DNA of 64,000 nt, taken from positions 2,441,352 through 2,505,351 of the forward strand of contig JANPWX010000073.1 of assembly GCA_024734555.1 (NCBI GenBank), given 5' to 3'. This DNA is from Trochalopteron elliotii (taxonomy: Eukaryota; Chordata; Aves; Passeriformes; Leiothrichidae). Position 1 is the stretch's first letter; each line of letters starts with the position of its first letter. Of the stretch, positions 34,401 to 46,052 are shown piece after piece. The notes beneath the pieces are model-generated. The model was not told where the DNA came from. It ran no database searches and was given only the letters and a program-made list of their open reading frames with translations. A program made the position numbers and the translations under genes.

Positions 34401-36080
34401 CAGTCAGGCATCACCTCTCAGGGAGTAGTAGGGAATATGACAGCCAGGAAAATAACCTTTTGTAGTCCTTGTTTCCAAATCTCTTAGAGACATTTTAAAT
34501 CTGAATTGGCTTTTATCACATTCTTGGCTGTACAGGTTGTGTCTCAGTTAAGAGAAACAAAACCTTAAAGAACTGCTCCAGGTACTACCTGCCCAGTACT
34601 GGGATAGAAAATACTGGCCACATCTATACTTAGCTGACTCTCTGAGGTGCTCCCAAAAGCCCTCCCACACAGCCTAGCACCCCTGGTTCACATTTTGCTG
34701 ATAAGCAGCATGGACCTGACCTGGCCCATGATAGTGGGGGCCTGCAGGGAAGCATCCCACTCTCTCTCTTTACTTAAAAGGTCAGTCACTTGATGTCATC
34801 CAAGGCCCCTGGGATAGGTGGAGGCTAGCAGTGCAAGTGGGGGTGACTGCAGCAGACTCACCATGTGCTGGCATGTGCTTCAAGGCATATCCCCCTGTCC
34901 TAACTTTGACCTGCTACCAGCCATGGAGGTAGTCAGTGCATTACCACAGAGCTCAAACACACAGCTAGGCATTGTTTCTCAGCTGTCCTGCAGGCTCTGC
35001 TGTCTCTGTTCTGTGTAAGTCTAGAAAGCACCATTTTGCTTTGCTGTGGCACTGAAATTCTGCTGTGCAGCAGCAAGACAGCCCACCTTGCTGCTGATCT
35101 GACACAGCTAGAGATTACTGTCCACCTGCTCCACACACACACACTGACATACACACACCATCAATCCCTCTAAACTTCTAATCAAATATGGCTGATTAAC
35201 ATTTAAATGCCAGCACCAAAGCCTCGTTTGAGCTGCACTTACACTGATCAATCTTTCCAAGACAACTAAAACTCCAGCTTGTGGGTGATGGAGCCTGGCC
35301 TCTGAAGATTAATTTCTGATGCTCTACCATGTCGTTTTTGGATTAACACCTTTGGACAGTGTCCCTGTGGCTCAGGTGGATAGCAGGACTGCATCTGCTC
35401 CCTCTTTGAGAAACCAAGAATGAAAGAGCTTGTTCAGAAAGCACAGAAAGAGAAAAGTCCTCAAACTGTCTAGGATCATGGGATGGCTGAAAAATAAGGG
35501 TGATATGAAAAAAGTATTAAAGCAGCAGGCTTGTGCTTTCTATTGAGTGATTATCTTGCTTTGGTCTTATGGGGCTAAAATACGAATGGGAGCTCTGGTG
35601 CCAAGATCGTGGAATGCATTGGCATTGTTTAAAGACCTTGTGCTTTCTGGCCACCAGTACCTGAGACTTCCTCTAGGAAATAAACAAATTTTTAATCTGC
35701 TTTTGTACCTATTAACCTTTCTACATCACCACATTGGCTTCATTTGCAACCTGCTTATCATATCAGCTAGCAGCTGTGGCCAAGTTATGCTGACAAAAAG
35801 ACAAAATTCAGTGAACAAAAGTCAGTGTACAGTGAACATTGCATCAAATGTTTACACGTGGCCATTACCTTCCAAAGTTGGTCCATTTGTGTGTGCTTCT
35901 TCTGAAAGTTTTCCTTCAGAGAAAAGAAGCCTGCAGTGGTTGAAAAGGTTAGTACTTCCTAGAAGATGAACCAAGCAGAAAGTACAGACTATCTGCAATC
36001 TATTGTAGAAATTCATATTTGTTCCCATGTTGGGGACTGTCTGCTGCTCTGGCCTTCCCCTCTCAGAAGGGGCCATAGCA
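34401..36080. other. Non-coding stretch, nothing recognised
   Basis: No gene is seen. The frame at 35,547-35,969 (140 codons) has no family resemblance; the sequence just after it enters a CR1 relic. A short CA run lies near 35,132-35,156. Confidence 0.45.
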
Positions 36081-36590
36081 GAGCTGGAAAGGTTTCAGAG
36101 AGAGACAATGAGGTTGTATGGAAAAGTTTACATATAAGGGATGACTAAGTTATCTTTAGCCTAGAAACGAGACATCTGATAGGACTGTAGAGCAGCAAGT
36201 GGCATGAAGATGGTAGAGACACACTGATTGTCACCTGTCTCATCTAAAACAAGAACCTTGAACACCAAATTAAGCTGGTAGGTAAGACAGTTCAAAACAA
36301 ACAAAAACCCAAAGAAGGTACATCTCTTCAAACACACAATTCAACTGGGGAAATCCTTACCACAAGGTCTGCAGTGACCATAGCTAACATCTGGAGAGCA
36401 GCTGGACAAACTTGTAGATAATAAAATTCACATGGACAGAAAGGAGACCTGCTTCAGGAAGTCCCTGAGCTGCAAACAGAGCAGAAGGTATAGTCAGAGG
36501 TAGTGCCAGACATACTTTCTCTATTCTGACATGTTTGTTCAGCTATCTGCTTTTGGCCAGCATTGCTCTAAGCCAGTACTCTTGTTCTTA
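36081..36590 (+). mobile_element. Old CR1 LINE relic, end of ORF2 plus 3' region
   Basis: The plus strand follows the C-terminal end of an old CR1 subfamily: 'GAGCTGGAAAGGTTTCAGAG', later 'AGTTCAAAACAAACAAAAAC', 'CACAATTCAACTGGGGAAAT', 'CACAAGGTCTGCAGTGACCA' and 'CTGGACAAACTTGTAGATAA', then 'GAAGTCCCTGAGCTGCAAAC' of the 3' region and a terminal block like 'CTAAGCCAGTACT'. All frames are broken. It belongs to the same old subfamily as the minus-strand relic at 4,328-4,730. Confidence 0.68.
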
Positions 36591-37693
36591 TATTCCTGTC
36601 ATATATGGGCCTCCCAAGTGGAGATCATCAGCTGCCACTCTACTACCAGCACCTTTCCCTGTGTCAGGCAATATGTGAGAAAAAGCCTGATGGAGTTAAA
36701 GGCACCATTTTCAGAAGCAGAAAGAAGATGAAAGGAATGGCCATCTAGTACAATGCAAGGCAGTATGGAGAACCCAAAATATTGCTTGAGATATGGCTCA
36801 CATAAAGGAAGAGACATAACCAAGCAGCACCAAGCAAGCCTTTGCAGCCATCACTATCCACCCCCACAAGACTTTAAAAACAAAAAAAGAAAATAAAAAG
36901 AAGCTTTTGTTTGCTGGAAAGGAAGAGGACAAGCATCCATATCACAGAAAAACACATGCTTTTAGTTGGAGCAATTTTAGCTACAGCTCCATGGGAGAAA
37001 CAGAGACCTGCAAGCCTATGGAAAGAAATCTACAGCTCGATAGAAGAATTCCTGCATCTGGGAAAGCCAGCCTGTGATAAAACCCTTGGGTGTCCCATGT
37101 TTTGGTACGTTGGAGGCACTGAAAGGAGACTGGATCAGTAGCATTTGCATCATATTTGCATTGTATTAATTTCGTGCATCTGTCATCCTCTGGTGGCCTG
37201 TCTGGGCAAAATATAGGAATTCTCTCCCCACTTTTCATACCTTAATTGTCTGTAGAATGAGAGAAGAATTAACACTGCCTGTAATCAGTAGCTCAATGCA
37301 GGTAGGGCATGTTGTTATTCCTACCTGCACTGAATTTTCTGTTACCTGGCTGGTGTGTTTTCCACACACACACACTCAAGATTAAACTGATCTCTGGATT
37401 CAGGAACAGGGGATGTCTTCCACTGATCAGACTGCTTAGAACCACTGCTTAGAAAGGTGTGGAGAATTTGTTTTTTACCCCATAAGTTTTCTTTCAGTGT
37501 TCTTGTTTTGGTTAAGAGAATATTTGTCTTTTTAATAAATGCCCGACTATATCAGCAATCTAGCATATTAATGGTGGTCACCCGTCTCTCTGTTCTTTTC
37601 CATGGAATATTTTAATACACTTTTTAACTTATAATAAATTGTGAGTTTATTGTAAGGGTATAGGGATTTATGTGATTGTTGTGAGCAGAGTAG
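36591..37693. other. Non-coding stretch, nothing recognised
   Basis: Unique DNA with only short frames (at most 85 codons). An A-rich run lies at about 36,878-36,900 and a very AT-rich segment at 37,600-37,660. No gene or repeat family was recognised. Confidence 0.45.
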
Positions 37694-37856
37694 ATCATAG
37701 AATTACAGAATCACAGAATCATAGAATGGGTTGGGTTGAAAGGAACCTTTAAGATTATCTCATTCCAACTCCCCTTCATGAGCAAGGGCATCTTCCACTA
37801 GACCAGGTTGCTCAGACCTCCATCCAAACTGGCCTTAAAATGTTCTACAAAATATT
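37694..37856 (-). mobile_element. CR1 LINE 3' end, strongly 5'-truncated
   Basis: The plus strand starts with repeated tail units (ATCATAGAATTACAGAATCA, then CAGAATCATAGAATG), followed by TTGGGTTGAAAGGAACC and ACTAGACCAGGTTGCTCA. This is the reverse complement of the bird CR1 3' untranslated region and octamer tail. Similarity stops near 37,856, a typical short CR1 insertion. The tail keeps at least three octamer-like units, so the 3' end is complete. Confidence 0.88.
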
Positions 37857-39703
37857 CTGTAAAATCTCCTGAACCAGATCTCTAAGGCATGGTAGTTCTT
37901 CCCCAGTTGTTTTGCTGGGTGTACAGACACCCTTCTCAAATCCATCCACATCCTGCCATTTGTGACACATGTCTCAAAACCTTCTTATGTGATAACTAAG
38001 ATGGCTTTGATCAGAAATGGAGAAGAAATAGATAATTTTAAAACTACAAGGTCCAAGTCTCCTTCCCCATTTGTTGAGGAGAGGCAGTGTACCCTAACTT
38101 TGCAATTTCTTCTAAACAACCGACTGCCAGTCCTGGAGCTGTATTTGGCATCTACCTCATGCCTCTTTTCCACCACTAGAATTCCTTCCTTTCCCTTTGA
38201 TTTTCCCATTATCTCCCAAGTATTCTGCCCACTCTGGCCACTCCTTCAGTTGAAGGCTGTGACTTTGCTTCCTGATATTCAAACGGGCTGCCACTTTTCA
38301 TCAATAACAATTTCCATTTTTTCCTCTCCAGAAGGAATTGCCTCTCCGGCAGACAAAGGAAAGCACCTCTCACATAAAAGTGGAGCAGAACTAATGTATT
38401 TACTGTATTTGCCTATTTTATTATTCCTTGGAGATGTATTAGTTTAACAGGTTTATTTATGGTACGTGAAAAGTTAAATATTCCTTTGTCCTTGGGATTT
38501 ACATAAACTGGTGCAGTGTGAGATTCTGGGGGTTTTAATGAGGTATTTGTCAAAATACTCTCCCTGGCAGATTTTTTTTAATACCTTTGAGACCATAAAG
38601 GATCATTTTACTACAATACTCTGCTTCTATCAGAGCCTGTGTGAGTGGCTTGTAATGTCCTGTGGTTGTATCCCCTCTAGATGTCTGACTTCCCTCTCAG
38701 AGGAGTAAGAGACAAGAGAGCAGAGCCTGAAGGATGCCTGCCAGAACCTCCCCGAGCCAGGACTGAGTGGGGCAGCACAAGCTCCATGCAACCTGCCCAG
38801 GTCCTTGGGGTCAGACCAGGGGTCCTGCAGAGCCCACCCAATGGCCAAGGGTTCCCACACATAGAGTTAAGACACACACCAGGCTTCATCCAAGCTGTTA
38901 GCATAAAATCCTACAAACCAAGGTCTTCCTTAGCAGAGCTTAACGTCAAAAAAGATCTGGAAGAAATGGTGGTGTGTACTTTTGAGGAAAGAGCAGCCAA
39001 CGTGATCTTTCAGCATAGGGCAGCCCTTATCTTTATCATAAGGATACTGTCCATAGGAGGTGGGCTTTACCATAAGGGCTGTACCATAGGAGCTGGGGCA
39101 GACCCACCACTTCCATGGATTTCAGTGTTGGCCCCAGGAGGCACAGCACTCCTCCTGAACTAGCATGGCAGTGATGCTCAAGCTGGACAAGACATGGGCT
39201 CCAGGTAGAGTCAGATAGATGACCCATCCCTCATCAGGTCCAGGAAGATGCACCACACTTGCCAAAGCAGGAACAGACCCAGTCTCCCCTGCCACCCAAA
39301 AACACATGCCAAAGTCTGCATCCCCCAGGCCATAGCTGGTAGCAAGCCCCAAGGGAAGGGTTACCTCTGCTTGAGATATGGCTAGGGCTGGAGAAACAGG
39401 AAAGGTAGAAGGAGCAGGCTCTGTCCTAAGACTGCAGCCAGACGAGAGAGGGAAATGGGAGTGGATTATGTAAGTGGTGCCAGTCCCTCTGCTTAAGGAC
39501 ACCGATGGAGATGGAGGGAAGGAGACAATTATGTAACAGCATTATTTACAGGTCTGGCAAAATCCTTCACAACTTCTGAACATCCTTTATTGTGCAAAGC
39601 AAGCCAGACGGGGAGTGAAAATTACAGCTAGTTAAGGATAACTTAATGAATTCATTTTTACTTCAGTAATTCTTCTGCAAATTAGAGAACCCAGAAAGTT
39701 CCT

Positions 39704-39782
39704 TCAAAAAAAAAGAAAAAAAAGAAAAAGAAAGAGAAACCAAAGTAAACCAAAAAAGCTTCAAACAACAAGAAAAAAAAAG
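39704..39782. repeat. Purine-rich (A/G) low-complexity tract
   Basis: About 80 bases almost entirely of A with scattered G and few pyrimidines, made of blocks such as AAAAAAGAAAA and AAAGAAAGAGAAA. It is low-complexity DNA with no coding value. It could be a decayed retroposon tail, but no body is recognised upstream. Confidence 0.85.
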
Positions 39783-40472
39783 ACGCAGAAAAGAAGCTAA
39801 TCCCTAATATTCAACTTAGTAGAGCGAATCAATATTTATCTCAAAACATGCTAGCAGTAACATACTATGTATAAACACATCCTCATTCTCTCTGGGTCTG
39901 TGTGGGTGTTGATCTCAGGCTATGGCTCACTAGCATAATGTGAGTAGCTCTGAACCCTGGCTGATCCCAGGAAGAGATCATGCAAGCTCAGCTTGCACAA
40001 GTCAGTTCTGAGTCACATCAAATCTGCAGGTATTGGGGACTGGTACAGAAGCCTTAGCTAGAGAGTATTTCCAGTCTGAAGTGCAATCCCTAAAGACATG
40101 CAGAAAAAGGGTGCACAGGCAAGAGAAATGGTTGGGATGGGTAGTTCCTATTTGGGTCTTTTTTCACACTGGCACATAAAGAAATCACTGCACAGGACTT
40201 TGACAATGACAAAGCTCTGTTAAGGTCCTTTCTTTGGCACGGTTTTGTTATCCTATATCTATGGGTTCCTTTCAAGCAAATTGACCAAGAGCCCATTGAA
40301 GATGGCCAGACTTCACACTGGGCTTTAACCACAAGATCAATTCTATGAAGTTTTAACTAATTCTGAGTACCTCCAGTTCTTATTGAAATGACAGTAGTCA
40401 GCATCTCCAGAGGTATCTCATAGATTTGGGCTCTAGATCCACTGTGACATGCAGTGAGTAATTTATTTGTTT

Positions 40473-40501
40473 TTCAGGTGACTTTTCCAAGGTCACCTGA
40501 A
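40473..40501. repeat. Perfect 10-bp inverted repeat with a 9-base loop
   Basis: TTCAGGTGAC (40,473-40,482) is followed by nine bases and then GTCACCTGAA (40,492-40,501), its exact reverse complement. Each arm holds an E2-box (CAGGTG/CACCTG), the type of site bound in pairs by ZEB- and SNAI-family zinc-finger repressors. The stem is too short for a microRNA precursor. Confidence 0.85.
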
Positions 40502-40727
40502 TCACATGTAACTGAATGGACAAGAGAGGCCATATCCATGTGCACAAATGCCTCCTTATCCTCCTGTTGGCAAGACAGGCAGGGTCAGTCATCAATGTCA
40601 TAGTGATAGACAACCAAAAAAAACCCTTCAGGTGCAGTAATAGAGAGTCAGGTTTCCAACATTATTGTAGGGCTGTTACAGCTTCTAAAATATTCATTCA
40701 TTTCTTAATAAGTTATCTGTTAAACTA

Positions 40728-40752
40728 AAAAAAAAAACAAAAAAAAAAAAAG
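40728..40752. repeat. Poly-A tract interrupted by one C
   Basis: Two A runs separated by a single C. The upstream 300 bases were checked for a processed pseudogene or a retroposon body; no AATAAA lies at the expected distance and no gene-like sequence is visible, so it is listed only as a simple tract. Confidence 0.85.
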
Positions 40753-43700
40753 AGGGTGCAATTCTCTGACACTAAACAAACACATTTGTTGAATGGAAGC
40801 TTTAAATTTTAGAGTGCATAGAGAGCTTTAAAAGCTGAAGTGTGTCATTCATTATTTATCACCACTTATAAATTTTAAGTAATCTGCTAAGAGTTATTAC
40901 CTAACACTTACTTTTCAGTGTCCAAAACACACTTGCTGTGTGTACACAGCAAAGTGAAAAGTGAGACTTTCAGTGGGGCAAAGGAATAAATCTGACTGTA
41001 ACCATGGTCTTCCAAGCATCCAGACTGCCACTGTCTGCCACTGTAATGAAGGTACAGTTCTTACAACAATTACACCCTTTCCATCTGGAGGGATACAACC
41101 TGAAAGCAAGTTAGGTCTAAGCTACCTTCTAGGTGCCTGCTACAGTCAAAAGAGGTGAACAAAGCATCTTTTGAGAGTAGCTCACTCCATCTGAGGAGAA
41201 ATAGGTTAAATTATTTGGGTCAGAGGGCTTGACATGGGAATGCAACACTCTCCCATCTCTTTCTGTTGATTGTAGGGGAAGCCTGGACAACTAATTTATT
41301 TCCCCCTCAGGTTTTTTTAGGAAAGATCTGATCATTTATGGCCCAGTATAAGTAACATCCTTAGCAAAGACAAATGCAGAAGAACTACAGTACACAGCCC
41401 CTCCAAATACCTACATGCTAGGGATGTTACTGAGATGGCATTTATCCAGAGATACTAAAGCTCCCAGGCTTCCCTGTCTCACATCAGACAACCAGCAAGT
41501 TGAACTGACTGAGACAAAGGACTGCAGCCCAGGACTCGGGCTTTTGCACATTCTTCTAGTCCTCTTCACATACTTGAATGATTTTTGCCAGTGCCCATCT
41601 AATCCCATGGGCGGCCACTTTGTCTCTGAGGGAGTGCAAATGTGAAGCTGCTCAGACACACAGGGAGCTGTGTTGCCTTCCTCAGCTGAAGGCCAGCACT
41701 GATGTTCCCAGACTTGCCTTCTTTGCCCAAGGGGAAATCTGGAGTCATGTGTCATGGAGCCTTGCACTAGGTGCAGTAAGTAGATGCCTTAGGGGATTAA
41801 GAGCAGACACAGTAGGAAAAAGAAGTTATGATCAAGCATATCGTCACATGTTCCCAACTGCATTTCTGCACATGGCCTGAAAGACTGGAGACTTGACTAC
41901 AATAAAGCAGAGCTGTGACTGTGTGAATAAGTGTACCAACAACCACACCAGATTAGACAAAAGGTTCAGTGGTGAGGGGTTTACCATGCAAAAAGGCAAA
42001 ACCAGTGCCTAGGAGTTAGCTACTTCCATCTGCTATCCTCTTTGGTTGCCCATTCAATCCTTAGAAATACAAAGAACGTTATCTCCACAACTGAGTTTAA
42101 GAAATGAAGATAATCTCTTCCTCTTTCATATCTTCACTCCCTGCTACTTCTTTTTTGCCTCAGTCAAAGATGTGAAAACAAGCTTGAACTGCTGAGGAGA
42201 GAAGCAGCTGCACTGATGTCAGAGCTTCTCCGAGGACATTTCCCAACAGGCCTGGAAAAGGATTACACTGTAGCTGGTAACAGTAGGGGATGTTGATTTT
42301 CAAATCCCTTTTATTCAGCATTTGTGTCAGCGTTTTCATGCGTGTTACCTCTGGGCTGAGCCAAACATAAATCTGTTCTTACCAGTCTTCTCATTAGCAT
42401 GCATGAAACAAACATTAGCAGAGAGGGCATCCGCACCGAGCGATAGCAATCCATTTATATCGCTTTGGGAGGCAAACAGGAGATGGGGAGCAGTGGAGTC
42501 TGACACATGGGCATGGTAAGGCTGCTGCTGAAGCCTGTCCATGGTGCAGTGTCAGGTTGCTGCCTGCAAGGTGGGGCATGAGACATACAGGGAGTCAGAA
42601 GCAGGTATAGTACCAGAGTTTTAGTCTTGGAAAACAAGAGAGGTCCATTATTCGTTGGTGAAAGAAAAATTCTTTCATACTAGGTTTGTAATCTGCTTTT
42701 ACATCCACACCCAGAGAAGAAATGATGAGGTTTTTTCTCAGTCACTGCCCCAAACCAAGCTCACAGGAAGAAGGTCCCAGATTTCTTTTAGCATTTTGAT
42801 GGTGGATGACTTATGTATTTAAACTACATGGATGTCCTGCATCCTCAAAAGCAGGAGGGATCACCAGCAAAACACAGAACGTTGAAGGTTGTGAAGGTTT
42901 TCTGCTGTGCAAAACCCAGTATGCTGAACAAATGTTGCTTCAAAATAAAGATATATCTTTACCTGTGAGCGCGTGCTCTGTGTTAAGAGCCATGCTAAAG
43001 AACAAACATTTCATACATCCCTGTAACTGTGGTGGCTGGACTTTCTCTTTTCATGCAGCAAAGCTACTGTAAACAAGGCATTGTACCAGACTCCGCAGCA
43101 GATTCCGTATCGCTAATAACATTGGAAGGCTGAGAAACTGGTGTCTATCAACAACATCCCTTGTGCTAAATTAATGACATGTACCAGAAGCAAAGTAGGA
43201 AGATTGTTATTTTGGTCCCATCTGGGTCCTGTGCTGGGGAAGCAAAAAATGATGACATTTTTTTGGGGAGAAACATTTGGCTATCCAGTCAACCTTTTTA
43301 TTTTTTTGTTTAATAAGTCACAGCATCAAGCTCTGGTTGCTTTCCAATTCTTCTCCAGTCCTTTTGGAAATGCTGTAGTGAAGAAGCAAAGAATATTGCA
43401 AAGAGCATTGCCTTGGCATTGAAAAGGCAGTGTTTTCCTACAGAGCTGACCTGAGCATATGGAAGTGGAAAGATTGTATCTCCATTCTTTACTGAAGTAA
43501 GAGTTTGCATATGGGTGGAAAATTCTTGAGATGCAGCCCCTCAACACAAAGGTCTTGCTCAGCTTGTCTGGAGGATCAGTGCAAAGCCTTCTACCTGAAC
43601 TGCAATGACTTCATAATTCCAGGAACCTGGGAAAGAGATGATAGAACAGGATGCTAAGACATCCCTATTTATCCCTTCTGTGTTGTGGACAGCAGTGAAG

Positions 43701-45945
43701 TACTCCATCAGGATGTATCAAATACTTGTGCTTGTGATGAACGCTGAGTCCCTTAAAGATGTGATGGCTGTCATTTGAGTTTATTGCTCCCACAGGCAAT
43801 GTTTCTCCAGGACAGTATCATATCCACACAACCAATAGTAAATTACCTCAACATTCAGAATGCATTTTTAAAGCAGCCAGGTCTAACATGAGACAAAAAT
43901 GTCCCTTGGTGTTACTGTCTGCAGAAACTTGTCCATCTTAGCACATTGAGCCAACAGCTTTGTATTGCTTATTTAATCGAGCTTCTGTAATGAGGATACG
44001 TCACAATCCTCCCACAACTATTTTCAGCCAAATAATCAGCATTTAACTCCCCTCTGTCCGCAAGCTGAGCACAGAGCCTTACCCTTTCATACCTGAGCAG
44101 ATTCTCAGTTACGTCACAGACTCAATGTTGAGTCCTTCTAGCATGGCTATCCCATATTTGATGGGAACAAGCTTGCCTCATCACTTCTCAAAAGCATCTC
44201 TGGACAAATTCAGGCCTTCAGGCTGTTTGTTCAGGTTAGCATCCCATCAGCATCCGATTTTGCTTTTTCTAAGTCATGTGCAATACTCCCATTCTCCTCA
44301 GAGATTCAGGGAATCCATGGAATTCTTTGTGGATTCGGATTCAGGGAATTCTTTCTGGTTCTGGAATGCATGCAAGTGTCATGGCTCCCCTTTCCCTCAG
44401 TCTGTGGATGGCACTGGAGAAAACCTCCAGGCACTGAATGTTTTCCCTCTCCTCTTGTTCCCTGGCTGGAGAAGTGCAATGACAACCTGCTATGACTTCA
44501 CCTACATCAATTTTAGGGGTTCTTACCTGAAAGATGTTTAAAGTGCCTTACAGTGTGTATTTTGTGTTGTCTAGTATTATTCTAGTTATGGGATCTCTTA
44601 CTCTAGGAAATTGCCCAACATCCCAAGGAAAGCTGCTTTATGGCAAATCTGGACACATCTGGATTTCAGCAGTGAAAGGTATCTACTGCTGGGCTAGGAG
44701 TAGGAAACTTCAATCTCCCTTACCTTCATTATAAGTGGTCTAGACGTTCATCACATACCACTACTCTTACTGTACTTTTCTAGCTTCCAAACATGGAGGC
44801 ATCATCAGACTGCTGAAACGACCACCTTCCAATAACTTAATTGGTGTACAAGGGCTGCCTGTAATTCTCTCATGAATTATCCTCCTCCTTGTACAATTAA
44901 AACAATTCACTGCTTAGGACACATTGACACTGAGACTCCAATAGCATTTTGTTTTAAAGAACTGAGCTAGATGCTGAGATAGTTCAGACTCTCTGTGGCA
45001 AGGTGCATTCAGAACACACCCTTTTAGAAAAGGCAACACAGGAGTGCCATCTTGGTTTCAGTTGCTCCAAAAGCAAGCTGCTGACAAAAAGGGCAGCCAA
45101 AGTCTTATTTATTTCTTTTTTCCCAACTCCATCCCTTCTTCTGTAGAAGTGTTCATGGGGCATAAGGAATCTGGATCACAGGGCTGACCCAGCTGAAAAT
45201 CAACCTGACCAAACACAAAAACTGGCTGTATAAGTGCTTGCAGGGACTGAAACATGCTGCCAGGGTGCTAGTGAAGGGAGGAAAGGCTTCCAGACTCTAC
45301 TTTGGTCAGCTTCCCAATTAAGAAACCACAGCCTGACAGGAAACCACTCAGAGGAGCTAATAGGAAATGCTGCAGGAAACCTCCCAAAGGACTAATAGAA
45401 AACGCTGTGATTAAAGGCTTTTTACTGGGCTTTAGCACGAAAGCAGAAAGAAGAAAAGAGGGTTTTTATCAAATGATTAAAAGCACATCTCAAGAGTAGC
45501 CTCTGCTCCATTCCTTACCTGAAAAGGGAGTCTGGGTGCCTCACATCATACTGAATATCTTAAGTATGGGGTATATCTGCCTATGAGAATAAGGCATGGC
45601 CTCAGTCAGCAGTGCTGTGTTACCCTTGTGTGATTTAGGCATCCCTGTCAGGTCAGGCCCCACCAAGGAGGCAGCTCTTCTTCATCACTTGCAGCGCCAG
45701 TACAGGGCCAAGGTTTGGAAGGCATTGAGCAGCTAACTGGCTTTGAATTGCTGTAGTGAACAGCAGAGGTTTGATGTTTTACTGATACCTCCACAACTAC
45801 AGTGGGTGTAAGGTTAGTGAGGAACATTTGTAGGCTGTGAGTAGTGTGTTTGGGCACTGATTGTCTGCTTGTTCTGCTGAGATTTTTTTGATTATTTAAT
45901 TCTCCTTTTGGTTTTTAAATTTGGAAATGTTTCCCTAATATGTGT

Positions 45946-46052
45946 AGATCTAGCAACTGAAGATTAATATGATGCATGCCAAGAAAGATCTTAATTCCTC
46001 TTTTTATACAATCTTATAATTCTAGTCTTGGCATGCATGTATGCATAGATCT
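45946..46052. repeat. Long interrupted inverted repeat
   Basis: The core arms are ATGCATGCCAAGA (45,972-45,984) and TCTTGGCATGCAT (46,026-46,038), a perfect 13-bp inverted repeat with a 41-base AT-rich spacer. Outer arms AGATCTA (45,946-45,952) and TAGATCT (46,046-46,052) extend the symmetry after unequal gaps of 19 and 7 bases. No transposon with these ends was recognised; flanking target duplications are not obvious. Confidence 0.75.

Larger units (their letters stand above)
37857..45945. other. Long non-coding stretch, mostly unique DNA
   Basis: The longest frames (37,962-38,447, 161 codons; 38,681-39,163, 160 codons; 44,125-44,541, 138 codons) resemble nothing known, overlap frames on the other strand and lack consistent splice context, so I do not call genes. 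It holds a purine-rich A/G run (39,704-39,782), a poly-A pair (40,728-40,752), a 10-bp perfect hairpin (40,473-40,501), an AT-balanced enhancer-like patch (42,300-42,470) and two CRE-like words (43,997 and 44,110). No LTR or CR1 copy was recognised. Confidence 0.4.

Noticed and set aside
37180..37200. CCTCTGGTGGCC as a third CTCF-like site
   Set aside because: It misses two core positions of the consensus, so it is too weak to report as a site.
37962..39163. Open frames of 161 and 160 codons on the plus strand
   Set aside because: No recognisable domain; both overlap frames on the minus strand, and the first starts just right of the CR1 fragment. No consistent splice acceptor and donor pair.
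40400..40752. Possible processed pseudogene ending in a poly-A tract
   Set aside because: No AATAAA upstream of the tail, no gene-like sequence and no visible target duplication.
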